From NCBI RefSeq assembly GCF_004745425.1, contig NZ_PGGK01000002.1, positions 62,001 through 126,000 on the forward strand: a DNA stretch of 64,000 nucleotides, read 5' to 3'. The notes under the pieces were generated by a model. It worked only from the letters and a program-made list of their open reading frames with translations, had not been told where the DNA came from and ran no database searches. Numbering within the stretch: the stretch's first letter is position 1; every line of letters begins with the position of its first letter. Positions 1 to 9,604 of this stretch are shown piece after piece. A program made the position numbers and the translations under genes. The stretch is from Methanolobus halotolerans (GTDB taxonomy: Archaea > Halobacteriota > Methanosarcinia > Methanosarcinales > Methanosarcinaceae).

Positions 1-220
1 AAACCAGCCGCATATTGGGTACAATATTAAAATCTTAACATATGCAATTGTATATAGATTGTAATATATAATGGTTTTTATTAGAATCGTTAAAGTCAAA
101 CTCGTTTAAGAGTTAAGTAATCTTAATTATATAAATGATAGTGAATGCCTTTAATCTATTTGTATTGGCTCAGAGTAGATTTATAGCTACAAAAGTATTA
201 AGGTAGTACAGGTGAATGCG
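1..220 (+). promoter_or_regulatory. AT-rich upstream region of the bactofilin-like gene
   Basis: No gene is visible in the first 211 bases. The stretch is strongly AT-rich, with several TATA-like runs (for example around 50-72 and 130-137). AGGTGA at 210-215 is a good ribosome site 5 bases before the ATG at 221, which is why I start the next gene there and not at the GTG at 212. Confidence 0.5.
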
Positions 221-649
221 ATGAGTGAAGAGTTAAGACACCATGAGGAATCCAATACTTATATTGCCAGAAAAAGATCTTATTTTGAGAATGACATTAA
301 CATTGACGGTAATTTGATCGTAGGAGCAGGATCAGGGTTCTGGAAAGATCTTCATGTCAGGGGAACTCTCAAACTGGGCAAAGGATCCTCAGTCAAAGGC
401 AACATCACGGCTGATAACATAGTCATAGGTCCCAGGTCTGAGATTAAAGGTAATGTAGAAGCAACTAGCGACCTGAAGATCTTTGACAGGGTTACTGTTG
501 ACGGATCGGTTACAGCCGGCAAGACCATGTCTATAAGACCAGGATGTACAGTCGGGTTTGTAAGGGCCAGCGAGGCACTCGAGCTTATCGGGCAGGTCAA
601 TGTAAAAGAAATAGAGACCGGAACGAAAGTGATAGTACGTTCCGAGTGA
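221..649 (+). CDS. bactofilin-like polymer-forming protein
   Basis: A 142-residue protein made almost entirely of short hydrophobic/glycine repeats (DGNLIVG, VRGTLKLGKG, VKGNITADNI, IKGNVEAT, VDGSVTAG) typical of the right-handed beta-helix of bactofilins (polymer-forming cytoskeletal family). A charged N-terminal tail of about 30 residues precedes the helix and there is no signal peptide or membrane segment, so it should be cytoplasmic. In bacteria such proteins build scaffolds; archaeal roles are not established. GTG at 212 is an alternative start, but AGGTGA sits at the right distance from the ATG at 221. It is the only plus-strand gene here and converges on the ABC importer. Confidence 0.8.
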   Translation: MSEELRHHEESNTYIARKRSYFENDINIDGNLIVGAGSGFWKDLHVRGTLKLGKGSSVKGNITADNIVIGPRSEIKGNVEATSDLKIFDRVTVDGSVTAGKTMSIRPGCTVGFVRASEALELIGQVNVKEIETGTKVIVRSE

Positions 650-662
650 TGCAGAACATCAT

Positions 663-1421
663 TTATTTTTGTTGCTCTTCTGACAGCAGTTTTAGAAGAT
701 GGTTGCGCAGTCGATTGACTTCCATGCTTGTCCTGTCACGGGGCCTCGGAATATCAACCTTGACAACTTCCTTGATCCGGCCAGGACGTGCTGTGAACAT
801 CACGATCCTGTCAGCAAGATAAACAGCTTCATCGACACTGTGAGTAACAAAGAGAACAGTGAGATGTTTTTTTTGCCAGATACTCAATAACTCATGCTGC
901 AGTGAGTTCCTTGTCTGGGCATCCAGGGCTCCGAAAGGCTCATCCATGAGAAGAACCTCAGGTTCATTTGCAAGCGCACGTGCAATGGCGACTCTTTGTT
1001 TCATTCCGCCTGACAGTTCATGGGGGTAGCTGTCCTTGAACTGTGTGAGACCCACCAGCTCCAGATATTTTTCAGCCTCTACCATAGCATCCTTTTTAGA
1101 GACTCCGCCCATCTGTGGTCCGAATATCACGTTATCGATGACCGATTTCCATGGAAACAGAGAGTACTCCTGGAAAACCATACCCCTTTTTGGCCCGGGA
1201 GAAGTAATCTTTTCATTATCTATGAAAACTTCTCCCTGGTCAGGAGTATCAAGGCCGGAAATAATTCGCAACAGAGTTGTTTTCCCACATCCTGATGGCC
1301 CTATGAAACAGACGAATTCCTTATCCTCAAGTTCCAGATCTATGTTTTCAAGGGCAAGTGTCTGAGTCACTTCATCTTTAACGAACTTGCGGGAAACGTT
1401 CCTTACGCTGACCCTGCCCAT
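663..1421 (-). CDS. ABC transporter ATP-binding protein, nitrate/sulfonate/taurine type
   Basis: ATPase subunit (252 residues) of a substrate-binding-protein-dependent importer of the SsuB/TauB group. Visible motifs in order: Walker A GPSGCGKTT, Q-loop in VFQEYSLFPW, signature LSGGMKQR, Walker B VLLMDEPFGALD and the switch His in FVTHSVDEA. The ATG at 1421 shares its A with the TAA stop of the permease (TAATG) behind GGTGGTGAT, so I use it; an upstream in-frame start at 1445 would overlap the permease by 25 bases. Third gene of the operon. The substrate is not readable from the ATPase; sulfonate, taurine, nitrate, bicarbonate or a thiamine-pyrimidine precursor are all carried by this family. 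Confidence 0.9.
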   Translation of the reverse strand: MGRVSVRNVSRKFVKDEVTQTLALENIDLELEDKEFVCFIGPSGCGKTTLLRIISGLDTPDQGEVFIDNEKITSPGPKRGMVFQEYSLFPWKSVIDNVIFGPQMGGVSKKDAMVEAEKYLELVGLTQFKDSYPHELSGGMKQRVAIARALANEPEVLLMDEPFGALDAQTRNSLQHELLSIWQKKHLTVLFVTHSVDEAVYLADRIVMFTARPGRIKEVVKVDIPRPRDRTSMEVNRLRNHLLKLLSEEQQK

Positions 1422-2260
1422 TACATCACCACCCCTGTGCGCCATTTCAGGAATCTGCCTTCAAGATAGTACCTCAGCAGCCGATCGATCAAAAGTCCAA
1501 GGAAACCAAGGACAAGCATGTAAACAAGTACAAAATCCATGTTGTGCAGATAGTAATGGTGCCATATCTTGAAACCAAGGCCGTTCTTGCTTACACCGAA
1601 CATCTCTGCTGCAACAAGGCACATCCAGCCGACACCCATTGCTATACGTACACCTGCAACAATTGAGGGCAGGGCAGAAGGTAGTGCCACCTGCCTTATC
1701 AGATCACGGTCGGTGTTGCATCCCAGAACCTTTGCTGCTTCCACATATATACGGGGTATGTTCTTAAATCCGGTGAAGGTGTTGATGATTATCGGGAATA
1801 GGGCCCCTATGAATATTACAAACCCTGCTCCGAAGGGATTGAGACCTATCCATATAATGGCAAAGGGAATCCATGCAAGCGGAGGGATCGGGCGTACAAT
1901 CTCGATCAAAGGATCAAATATCCTGTCAACCGACCTGAACCACCCCATAAGCATCCCCACGGGCATACCTATTGCCAGAGCGGCTATCAGACCGATGAGG
2001 AAGTGCATCATACTGAACAGCAAATCCACGACCAGAACTGGAAGCGGTATATCCATAGAGAACGAAAGGAAACTCAATGGAAAATCCACCTGTCTTGATA
2101 CCACTGATACAAATGCCAGGGAGACATCCGTAAAACTCGGAAGGAAGAATTTGTTCTGCACAACATAAACAGCTATCAACTGCCATATCACCAGTGCAGA
2201 TATTATGGAAAGTATTTCCACACCTTTATTCTTTAAATTTTGAAAGCCTACCCTGACCAT
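1421..2260 (-). CDS. ABC transporter permease, nitrate/sulfonate/taurine type
   Basis: Integral membrane permease (279 residues) of the SsuC/TauC family (BPD_transp_1 fold). About six hydrophobic segments are visible, the first at residues 14-35. The cytoplasmic EAA loop that docks on the ATPase reads EAAKVLGCNTDRDLIRQVALP at roughly residues 172-192, close to the family consensus EAAxxxGAsxxxxfxxVxLP. The ATG at 2260 lies behind a strong GGAGG site. It lies between the lipoprotein gene (89 bases upstream) and the ATPase (overlap), so all three are one transcription unit. Confidence 0.9.
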   Translation of the reverse strand: MVRVGFQNLKNKGVEILSIISALVIWQLIAVYVVQNKFFLPSFTDVSLAFVSVVSRQVDFPLSFLSFSMDIPLPVLVVDLLFSMMHFLIGLIAALAIGMPVGMLMGWFRSVDRIFDPLIEIVRPIPPLAWIPFAIIWIGLNPFGAGFVIFIGALFPIIINTFTGFKNIPRIYVEAAKVLGCNTDRDLIRQVALPSALPSIVAGVRIAMGVGWMCLVAAEMFGVSKNGLGFKIWHHYYLHNMDFVLVYMLVLGFLGLLIDRLLRYYLEGRFLKWRTGVVM

Positions 2261-2349
2261 GATTCCTCCGGGATTTAAAAAGCAATACTTTTTTAGACCG
2301 ATGTGTCAATGTTTTAATCATTATTCAAAGTTATCATTTGCCGGAAAAA

Positions 2350-3360
2350 TTATTGATCAAGAGCTTCATAGAAGCTCAGATCAAATAGGTCTTCCTGCTC
2401 AAGTGGCATACTGATGTAGCCAAGTTCATACTGTACCTGAGCATAGTCCACTGTTGAGTTGACTATAAGATTTGGATCTGCAACCCAGACCCCGTCCCAG
2501 TCAGTTATGGACTGCCTGACAACTTCAACATCCCAATCCTGGTCATCGGCAAATATCTGTGCCGCATCTTCCGGGTTCTCGACGGTATACTCGGTTGCGC
2601 GTACATGTGTCTCCACAATCTGCTGCACTATTTCAGGATGCTCGCGGATGAGCTTGCCACTAACAGCAACAACACAGCACGCATGATCATCCTGGATCTC
2701 GCCCGAGGATACAACTGATCTTCCAACACCTTCTTCTTCAATCAGGGTCGGTGCCGGATGCGGAAGGAACACTGCATTCACCTGGTTAGCTGATATAGCA
2801 GTCATAGCGTCCCCGGGACCCATAGGTACAATCGTCACATCATTCTCCGGGTCGATATCATTTGCTTCAAGCCATTCTCTCAGAAGTGTGTCCTGGATAG
2901 TTCCCGGAGGGAAGGTGGCTATCCTCAGGCCCCTGAGGTCATCGGGACTATCATATGGCAACTCATTGCGCAGTACGATGTCCGAGCCCTGTATCTGTGC
3001 TGCGGCAACTATCTTTGCATCCAGACCGCTTGAAATAGCAGACACTACAGGCGCAGCACCTACATATGCAACATCTATCTCACCTGAAAGCATTGCCTGC
3101 ATTTCAGGAGCACCTGTGGGGAACACGTTATCCCTGATCCTTTCAACACCAAGAGGACCAAGGTCATCACTCCACCATCCATTCGACTCTGCTGCCAGGT
3201 AGGCTATCTGGTGAGTGCTTGGCTGGTAACCAAATGTGAGTTCCGTGACAGGTTCATCTTCTGTTGCCTGGTCAGTGCAGCCTGATACAAGTACTGCTGC
3301 CACCAGGAAAAGAATTAATATTAAAAACGTAGATGATCTTAAAGATTTTATGCGATTCAT
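2350..3360 (-). CDS. ABC transporter substrate-binding lipoprotein (SsuA/NMT1 type)
   Basis: Periplasm-facing solute-binding protein, 336 residues. It has a lipoprotein signal: basic N-terminus, hydrophobic core of about 16 residues and the lipobox LVSGC with Cys28. The mature part starts with the family's TFGYQPSTHQIAYLAAES stretch and carries GEIDVAYVGAAP, the second strand of the type II periplasmic fold. Start ATG follows AAGGTGAT. First gene of the importer operon, divergent from the XRE-type regulator at 3516. A Cys pair (HACC) near residue 228 is unusual. Ligand unknown; sulfonate-like or thiamine-precursor ligands are possibilities only. Confidence 0.88.
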   Translation of the reverse strand: MNRIKSLRSSTFLILILFLVAAVLVSGCTDQATEDEPVTELTFGYQPSTHQIAYLAAESNGWWSDDLGPLGVERIRDNVFPTGAPEMQAMLSGEIDVAYVGAAPVVSAISSGLDAKIVAAAQIQGSDIVLRNELPYDSPDDLRGLRIATFPPGTIQDTLLREWLEANDIDPENDVTIVPMGPGDAMTAISANQVNAVFLPHPAPTLIEEEGVGRSVVSSGEIQDDHACCVVAVSGKLIREHPEIVQQIVETHVRATEYTVENPEDAAQIFADDQDWDVEVVRQSITDWDGVWVADPNLIVNSTVDYAQVQYELGYISMPLEQEDLFDLSFYEALDQ

Positions 3361-3515
3361 TTTATCACCTTTTACTGTTTAGTAATTAAACTTCAGGACA
3401 ATCTATTTTATATATATTGCCCTGAAAGCAGATAATGTTTCCCACAAGTATTAATATTAAAGTATACATTGCCTTAATAGGACATTATTTTAACAATATC
3501 AGTGATGTGTAATGA

Positions 3516-4037
3516 ATGAATGCTGCAGATAAAGTGATTGATGCTGTTTTCGAGTCTGACGAAAACTTCAGGAGGATTCTATCCAAGATAATTAAAGAAG
3601 ATCTTGGACTTACTGCCATTGAATTTGCAGAAAAGGCAGATATACCCCAGAGTACGCTGTATAAGATCATGTCTGGTAAAAGAGAACCAAACATGAAGAC
3701 CCTTCGTCAGATAGTCCGGACTATCAAGAAGATAGAGGGATCAGAGAGGGGGGATTTCATAGCAGTTATAGCTGCGCGTCCGGTACTGGATAATATGAGT
3801 GAAACAAAAAAGAAAATATGCGGAACACTCTGCACGATAAGAGAGTATTCCGCAACATCGATGGAAGAAGCCATTATTGCAGCCGTGCGTGCCGAAAGGG
3901 ATGGTGCGAAAGCCCTTGTTTGTGCCCCCATTGTTAGTCCTACAGTGGAAAAGATACTGAGAATCCCGGTTGCAACAATTATGCCAAAGAACAGTCTTAT
4001 AGAAGCTATAGAAGTAGTATCTAAAAAAATAAGTTGA
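3516..4037 (+). CDS. XRE-type helix-turn-helix regulator
   Basis: A 173-residue DNA-binding protein. Residues about 22-72 form an XRE/Cro helix-turn-helix (LTAIEFAEKADIPQSTLYKIMSGKREP, then TLRQIVRTIKKIE). The C-terminal half (about 80-173) is a small alpha/beta domain ending VCAPIVSPTVEKILRIPVATI and NSLIEAIEVVSKK, which resembles the N-terminal sensory domain of PrpR-like regulators, although that is a weak match by eye. It is divergent from the ABC importer across 155 bases, so it may control it (inference from position). It converges on the S-layer gene with 15 bases between stops. Confidence 0.75.
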   Translation: MNAADKVIDAVFESDENFRRILSKIIKEDLGLTAIEFAEKADIPQSTLYKIMSGKREPNMKTLRQIVRTIKKIEGSERGDFIAVIAARPVLDNMSETKKKICGTLCTIREYSATSMEEAIIAAVRAERDGAKALVCAPIVSPTVEKILRIPVATIMPKNSLIEAIEVVSKKIS

Positions 4038-4052
4038 AAAATTAAGTGGAGT

Positions 4053-7000
4053 TTATCGGAGATTTCCGACTAACTCCTGAATTGCCTGTATCGACTCATC
4101 CACCTTTGCATGGGCGATCTCAACAGTCCAGCCTCCGGCAGTGAAAAGATACCCAAGACCTCCGGCACCGATAACCACAATGGCTCCGAGAATGTACCAG
4201 ATTGTGCCGGAACTTTCGAATACCTCGTATTCTTTATTCAGACCTCCGATATCGAGGCTATAGACACCGGGCTCTTCTTCAGTGTGCTTGAACACGATAG
4301 TCCGGGTTTCATCAACATCAAGACTTACAGCCTGTGAATCTACAACAGTATCGTCTACCCTGAGGTCAACGGTATACTCACCTGCTGCTGTACCTGTGTT
4401 TGTGACATCGACACTGATGGTTGTCTCCTTACCCTCTTTCACATCAAGCGGGTCAATGCGCAGGTTACTGAACTCGAACTTTGCTGCAAGCTCCTGAACC
4501 TCAAGATCCAGCTCCGCCTCGAGAAGTCCGGATTTTTCGGCCTTGAGCTTGTGCATACCTGCTTCTGTCATCGTGTAGGTGATAGTACCATCACGGGATG
4601 TGGAACCTATGGACTTGCCGTCAAGGGTCACTTCAGCACCCTCGATCGCATCTCCCCCAATTGCCTTGAGAACAAAGATAGTTGCCGATGTACCTTCATA
4701 GACATCATCAGGTGATACCTCGATGATCATTTTCTTTGTCTCGTCGTCAGGAGAGATAACTTCCAGTTCATCGCTTCCGGAAGCATAGCCGCTCTTTTCG
4801 GCCACGATCTCAAGTGTGCCTATCTTGCTGGCAGTGTAGGTTGCCCGGCCTTCATCATCGGTCTTTCCAATGGAAATGCCTTCGACATTTACTGTTGCTT
4901 CACTGACGGATGCCCCACGGGAGCTCACTTTGATGACAACGTCATCGCCTTTTGCCACAACGGACCTGTCAAGGTCAACTCTGAGCGTCTGGGAAGGTGC
5001 GGTGGTGACCTCCACATAAGGATAGTATCGAACTGTGTTTGAATCATCAGCAACATTGAAGCTGATGTCACCCATCAGTGCCACAGACTTACCCCTTGAC
5101 AGTGAGATGGAATCCTTATTCTTCATCGTTATACTGCCACTTGTACTGGTGACCTCCATCTTGCTGAAGGTTTCCCCGCTCTCAAGCTCAACGTAATCCT
5201 CGGATATCTGGAAGATACCCTGTATGAACACTGCGTTGCTCTCACTTCCCCTGAATATCTCGTCGAAGTGGACCGCGATTATCGGAACGTCATCAGAGTT
5301 ACCAAGGTCTTTTTCGTATATGTAGGTCCTTCCTGCAGAAACTACATCACTTTCAAGACGATCTCCATCTTTGCTAATCTCTATAAGTACCTGATTGCCA
5401 TCTCTGTCAACTTCCACTATATCAAGCACATAGCCTTCTTCAAGTATCAGGGACTGGCCTGAGTAGACAGACCTCTTATCATCTTCATCGATCAGAACCT
5501 CTGAAAGCAGACCGTCGGAAAGGATATCCACACTGCTGCTGCTTCCAAAAGCATTTTCGGGATAGCCTGCAAAGTATTTCTTTGCCATGAAGCCGATGAC
5601 ATTGAAGTTATTCCATGGCGAGTGCTCAAATGATACCTCCCTGGGAGTGCTTGTATAGACCAGTCCATCTTTTGGTATCTTCCTATCATCAATAGACTTC
5701 AGTTCAAGTGTTTCTGTCCGGATGCCCTCATCTATATCATAATAGAAGCCTTCAAAGTTAAGCGGTGTCCACGTCAGTTCCTCACTGCCTTCTGCAACAG
5801 TACCACGAAGCTCGTAAGTTCCCGGGTCAGACATGTCAACAAAGGGTGCAAAGCGCAGGGTGCTTGAATCTGCTACGATAAAGTTAATCTTCCCCATTAT
5901 ATCAATGGTTTTTCCAGGAGACAGGGTGATTCTTCCATCGTTCTTCATTTCTATGTAGTCATTACCAAATCCTGTGACTTTCATCTTACCGAAGGTTTCC
6001 CCGTCCTCAATTTCGATATAGTCCTCGGATATCTGGAAGATGCCCTGCACGAACACGGCATTGGATTCAGTGCCACTGAATATGGAATCAAAATGTACGG
6101 CAATTATCGGAACATCATCCGAGTCGCCAAGATTCTTTTCATAGATGTAATCACCACTGCCACTGATAATTGCAGTGTCTACCTCGTCACTGTCTTGTGT
6201 AAGGGTCACCATGACCTTATCACCGTTCCTGTCAACCTGAACGATGTTGAGCCTGTATCCTTCCTTGAGTATAAGCGATGAGCCCGTATATACGGATCTT
6301 TTGTCATCATCATCTATGAGGACCTTTGAGAGCTGTCCTGAAGATATCAGACTCACAGAATCAACATTATCAATTTTTGTTTCTGAGGTATATGCAGCAA
6401 AATACTTCTCCGCCATGAAGCCTATAACCTCGTACTTACCCCATTCGGAGCGTTCAAAACTGCTTTCAACGGACTCAGTACGGTACTCAAGTTTCCTATC
6501 ACCTATACTATCACTGATATCAGTTATCTTCATTGTCTCAGAACTGAATCCTGAATCCAGTTCATAGAAGAAACCGGAGAAGCTTTTAGCGTTCCATGTA
6601 TAGGTGGTGGACTGACCTGCATTCTCATCCCATATCCTGTCACCGCTGTAATAGTTCTCAGGCTGCACCGTTATTGTCGTGCTTGCAGTATCATCACCAT
6701 CACCATTGGTGGCTGTCAGAGTAACATTGTAGGTGCCTGTGGAATCATAGGTATGCACAGGGTTTTGGTCAGTTGAAGTTTCACCATCTCCAAAGTCCCA
6801 TGACAACGAGTCCGAATCACTTGAAGTGTCGTTGAACTGTACCGTAAGAGGTGCTGATCCTTCAGTCACATTTGTGTCGAAAGAAGCAATAGGTGGATTC
6901 GAAGATGAAGCGTTTACTGTAATGTAATCGGTTTTATTCTCATAAGCAGTTCCGTTGGCATTAATTGCTGCAAAGCTAACTGTAAAGGATCCTGTACTAG

Positions 7001-7484
7001 AATATGTGTGCACAGGATTCTGTATAGTATAATCTACAGTACCATCGTTGTTCACATCCCATTCCCAGCTAGTAGCATTGGTAGATCCATCTGTGAACTG
7101 CACAGTCAGAGGAACCTCACCGGAAGTAGTGTTAGCTGAAAAATCAGCATTCGGAAGAACAGCAGCAGCGTTGACCTGTATGAAGTCAGCCTTTGTTTCC
7201 GTATCATTATCAGTTCCGTTTTCCGCAAACAGACTTACAGTGTAGTTACCTGCTGAAGTATAGGTATGTGTCTGATTTTGGCCGATTGCAGTATTTCCAT
7301 CACCAAAATCCCAGGCCCATGTGGTTGCATTCACTGACTGGTCTGTAAAATCAACAGTTAATGGAACATCGCCCGTAGTCGTGTTAGCTGTAAAATTGGC
7401 AGTAACATTTGCAGCCGAAGCCACACTACTAAACAAAAATATTAATGATAATCCAAACAGGATCATTTTTAGGTTTTTATTCAT
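4053..7484 (-). CDS. PKD and S-layer-domain surface protein with C-terminal membrane anchor
   Basis: A 1143-residue exported protein. Signal peptide at 1-24; three PKD domains at about 28-105, 113-192 and 200-275, each with the DFGDG or equivalent core (WDFGDGNT, WDVNNDGT, WDFGDGET) and VHTY/HTY; two tandem copies of the Methanosarcina S-layer repeat (DUF1608-type) at about 280-550 and 555-815, sharing DDDKRSVY/DEDDKRSVY, the EGY-x-L-x-IV-x-VDR motif, and SNAVFxQGIFQISEDY; then two Ig-like and one CARDB-like domain, a transmembrane segment at about 1095-1118 and a short cytoplasmic tail. It is probably a component or partner of the cell-wall lattice; the PKD domains suggest adhesion. Monocistronic, with a moderate ribosome site. 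Confidence 0.88.
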   Translation of the reverse strand: MNKNLKMILFGLSLIFLFSSVASAANVTANFTANTTTGDVPLTVDFTDQSVNATTWAWDFGDGNTAIGQNQTHTYTSAGNYTVSLFAENGTDNDTETKADFIQVNAAAVLPNADFSANTTSGEVPLTVQFTDGSTNATSWEWDVNNDGTVDYTIQNPVHTYSSTGSFTVSFAAINANGTAYENKTDYITVNASSSNPPIASFDTNVTEGSAPLTVQFNDTSSDSDSLSWDFGDGETSTDQNPVHTYDSTGTYNVTLTATNGDGDDTASTTITVQPENYYSGDRIWDENAGQSTTYTWNAKSFSGFFYELDSGFSSETMKITDISDSIGDRKLEYRTESVESSFERSEWGKYEVIGFMAEKYFAAYTSETKIDNVDSVSLISSGQLSKVLIDDDDKRSVYTGSSLILKEGYRLNIVQVDRNGDKVMVTLTQDSDEVDTAIISGSGDYIYEKNLGDSDDVPIIAVHFDSIFSGTESNAVFVQGIFQISEDYIEIEDGETFGKMKVTGFGNDYIEMKNDGRITLSPGKTIDIMGKINFIVADSSTLRFAPFVDMSDPGTYELRGTVAEGSEELTWTPLNFEGFYYDIDEGIRTETLELKSIDDRKIPKDGLVYTSTPREVSFEHSPWNNFNVIGFMAKKYFAGYPENAFGSSSSVDILSDGLLSEVLIDEDDKRSVYSGQSLILEEGYVLDIVEVDRDGNQVLIEISKDGDRLESDVVSAGRTYIYEKDLGNSDDVPIIAVHFDEIFRGSESNAVFIQGIFQISEDYVELESGETFSKMEVTSTSGSITMKNKDSISLSRGKSVALMGDISFNVADDSNTVRYYPYVEVTTAPSQTLRVDLDRSVVAKGDDVVIKVSSRGASVSEATVNVEGISIGKTDDEGRATYTASKIGTLEIVAEKSGYASGSDELEVISPDDETKKMIIEVSPDDVYEGTSATIFVLKAIGGDAIEGAEVTLDGKSIGSTSRDGTITYTMTEAGMHKLKAEKSGLLEAELDLEVQELAAKFEFSNLRIDPLDVKEGKETTISVDVTNTGTAAGEYTVDLRVDDTVVDSQAVSLDVDETRTIVFKHTEEEPGVYSLDIGGLNKEYEVFESSGTIWYILGAIVVIGAGGLGYLFTAGGWTVEIAHAKVDESIQAIQELVGNLR

Positions 7485-7537
7485 TTTTAAGCCATCCTTG
7501 AATTGTGAATAGTGTAATCTAGTCTTCTTGTATAATT

Positions 7538-8521
7538 CTAAGTCCCCAATTGTAGATAACCTTTCCGATTTATCGACAGGTTTGTACCGTGATTCCGTTC
7601 AATGCGAATACCAGCTGTTTTTCCAACTACTTCACCTATGATACTTAAATCACATGCGTTTCTTGCCTCTTCCAGTTTTTCGGGAGAGACAGTGAAAAGC
7701 AGTTCGAAATCACCGCCTGTGTAAAGTGCAAAGTCGGTCTGCTCTTCAGGTTCGGAAGTAACGTAGTCTTTCATGTCCTGGCAGACAGGCAGCATGGACT
7801 CACAGATGTGGAACCCTACGCCGTTGATGTCGGCAAGGTCATGCAGGGACATTGCAAGGCCATCACTTGTGTCCATCATACAGGTCACAGCACCTGAACG
7901 TGCGAGTGCCTGACCCTCAGCGACCCTCGGGCAGGGTTCAAGCAATGTGTTCAAAAAGGAGTCAGGAACATCTATTCCATGCTGGAGAGCGTGGAGTGCC
8001 GCTCCTGCGGAGCCTGTAAAGCCTGTCACGCATACCCTATCGCCCGCGTTGGCACCTTTTCTCTTCAGCAGCCTTGACTTTTTCACCAGCCCAAGAGCCG
8101 TCCCGGTGATTGTAAGCTCATCATGAGTGTCAATATCCCCGCCAATAACAGTGGTACCGCACGCCTTTGCACAGTCCGACATCCCCCTGGCCATTTCTTT
8201 AACAAAGGATACAGGCGTGTCTGAAGACATACCTATAGCCATCAGAATTCCGATGGGACGTGCACCCATGGAGGCCACATCACTTAAGTTGACCGCCGCA
8301 GACATCCAGCCTATCTGCCACGGAGTCATCTGTTCAGGAAAATCTGTTTTACTGTGCAGCATATCCGTGGTCACGACAAGATAATCGCCATCTGAAATGT
8401 CAAGCACTGCACAGTCATCACTACCCGGCCCTAAAACGAGATCCGTATTAAAATCACTGTTAAACATTCCTGAGAGAAGGTTAACAAGAGACCTTTCACC
8501 CATTTCCGAGACTTGTGTCAT
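7538..8521 (-). CDS. thiL: thiamine-monophosphate kinase
   Basis: Phosphorylates thiamine monophosphate to the active cofactor thiamine pyrophosphate, the last step of thiamine synthesis. It is an AIR-synthase fold protein of about 327 residues, the usual family length. Visible motifs: SEMGERSLV at the start, GPGSDDCAV, VTTDML (metal-binding Asp), NLSDVASMGARP, GGDIDTH, CMMDTSDGLA and YTGGDFELLFTV near the end. I start at the ATG at 8521 because a TATA-like TTAAATATT is centred about 25 bases upstream, implying a leaderless mRNA; in-frame ATGs at 8527 and 8539 are alternatives. Thiamine pyrophosphate is also the cofactor of ComD/ComE in this window. Confidence 0.93.
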   Translation of the reverse strand: MTQVSEMGERSLVNLLSGMFNSDFNTDLVLGPGSDDCAVLDISDGDYLVVTTDMLHSKTDFPEQMTPWQIGWMSAAVNLSDVASMGARPIGILMAIGMSSDTPVSFVKEMARGMSDCAKACGTTVIGGDIDTHDELTITGTALGLVKKSRLLKRKGANAGDRVCVTGFTGSAGAALHALQHGIDVPDSFLNTLLEPCPRVAEGQALARSGAVTCMMDTSDGLAMSLHDLADINGVGFHICESMLPVCQDMKDYVTSEPEEQTDFALYTGGDFELLFTVSPEKLEEARNACDLSIIGEVVGKTAGIRIERNHGTNLSINRKGYLQLGT

Positions 8522-8746
8522 TTTCATGGCCGTATCCATTAATATTTAAGACAGACTTCATACATTTCAAAACTTTTCTGAGCAGTTTTTTTACAATGAA
8601 CCTTTGTATTGAAAGACGCTTTATTTATGTTTAATTATAGCATTTTTATTGGAAGTCAATTAATCAATGATTTGAACACAGATATAAGAACAATGGTAAA
8701 AAGGAAGTTGGGTTTAGTAGCATAATCCTCCATGCTTAGTAAGCAG

Positions 8747-9604
8747 TCACCTCCTTGTAACCCGCCTTATACCAATGAACAGTCCTCCCATAAGCATAAT
8801 AGCGATGACAATCGGAAGGAGATAACCCGCCAGTATTATCAGAGCGTTCACCATCGAGATAAAGCCCTGTACAGACTCTGAGAACGCATCCCTGAGTCCC
8901 CATGACTGACTGATAGGGCGGGGCTCTGTGACATGAATGTTGATTGTTGAGAACTCTATCCTGTTATCAAGATACTCCAGACGTCCCGTGAGGCTGTCTA
9001 TCTCGCCACGGACACGTTCCAATTCCTTTTCCACACTCAGTATTTCCTCAACTGTCACACTCATGTTCAAAACATCTGCAAGGCGTGTTTCCTGTCTTTC
9101 AAGATTTTCCAGGCGGGCACTTAGGTCAATGTACTCCTCTGTCACGTCATGGGCGCTTACGCTCCTTGAACTGAGTTCCCCGAATTCTTCCACAGTTTCC
9201 ATGAATGCAGGGTACTCCGATTCCGGCACCCTGACTGTGATATACCCATCTTTTCTGGCGTTTGTGTCATAGTTAAGAGCATAGACGGATGAACTGGAAA
9301 CATAACCACCTGCATCCCTGGCAATTTCTGCAATCCTTTCCAGGGTGAACGCAGCATCTTCCACCTCGATAGACATCTCCGCAGTAGTAATGGTCTTGCG
9401 CTCCACAGAACGTGTGCCGACTCCGCCTGAACCAGCTTCTTCCGCCATCCCCTCAGGAGAGTAAGACGAATCCTCTGAAGAGACGGACTTTGAATCCGTA
9501 TCAGAAGACGGGGAACTCTGATATTCATCAATTCCCGCACAACCACTTGCAAGCAAAACAAGTGCGATCAGGAAAAATACAGATAGTAAATATGTTATTT
9601 TTAT
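8747..9604 (-). CDS. DUF4349 lipoprotein, probable ATA start
   Basis: Predicted membrane-anchored outer-face protein of 285 residues. Signal and lipobox (LLASGC), a Ser/Asp-rich linker, a DUF4349 domain (from KTITTAEMSIEVEDAA to about residue 235) with a central helical coiled-coil section rich in Glu/Leu (LENLERQETRLADVL), and one C-terminal membrane helix followed by IRRVTRR. No in-frame ATG or GTG exists upstream of the lipobox; the first TTG (9556) would remove most of the signal peptide. An ATA at 9604 gives a perfect signal peptide (M)KITYLLSVFFLIALVLLASGC, with AAGGAG 9 bases before it and a TATA box at 9648-9655. Function unknown; the family is widespread. Confidence 0.8.
   Translation of the reverse strand: MKITYLLSVFFLIALVLLASGCAGIDEYQSSPSSDTDSKSVSSEDSSYSPEGMAEEAGSGGVGTRSVERKTITTAEMSIEVEDAAFTLERIAEIARDAGGYVSSSSVYALNYDTNARKDGYITVRVPESEYPAFMETVEEFGELSSRSVSAHDVTEEYIDLSARLENLERQETRLADVLNMSVTVEEILSVEKELERVRGEIDSLTGRLEYLDNRIEFSTINIHVTEPRPISQSWGLRDAFSESVQGFISMVNALIILAGYLLPIVIAIMLMGGLFIGIRRVTRR

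Noticed and set aside
663-3360. Naming the importer ssuABC or tauABC
   Set aside because: The family's ligands cannot be told apart from sequence by eye, and no sulfonatase or taurine gene is adjacent.
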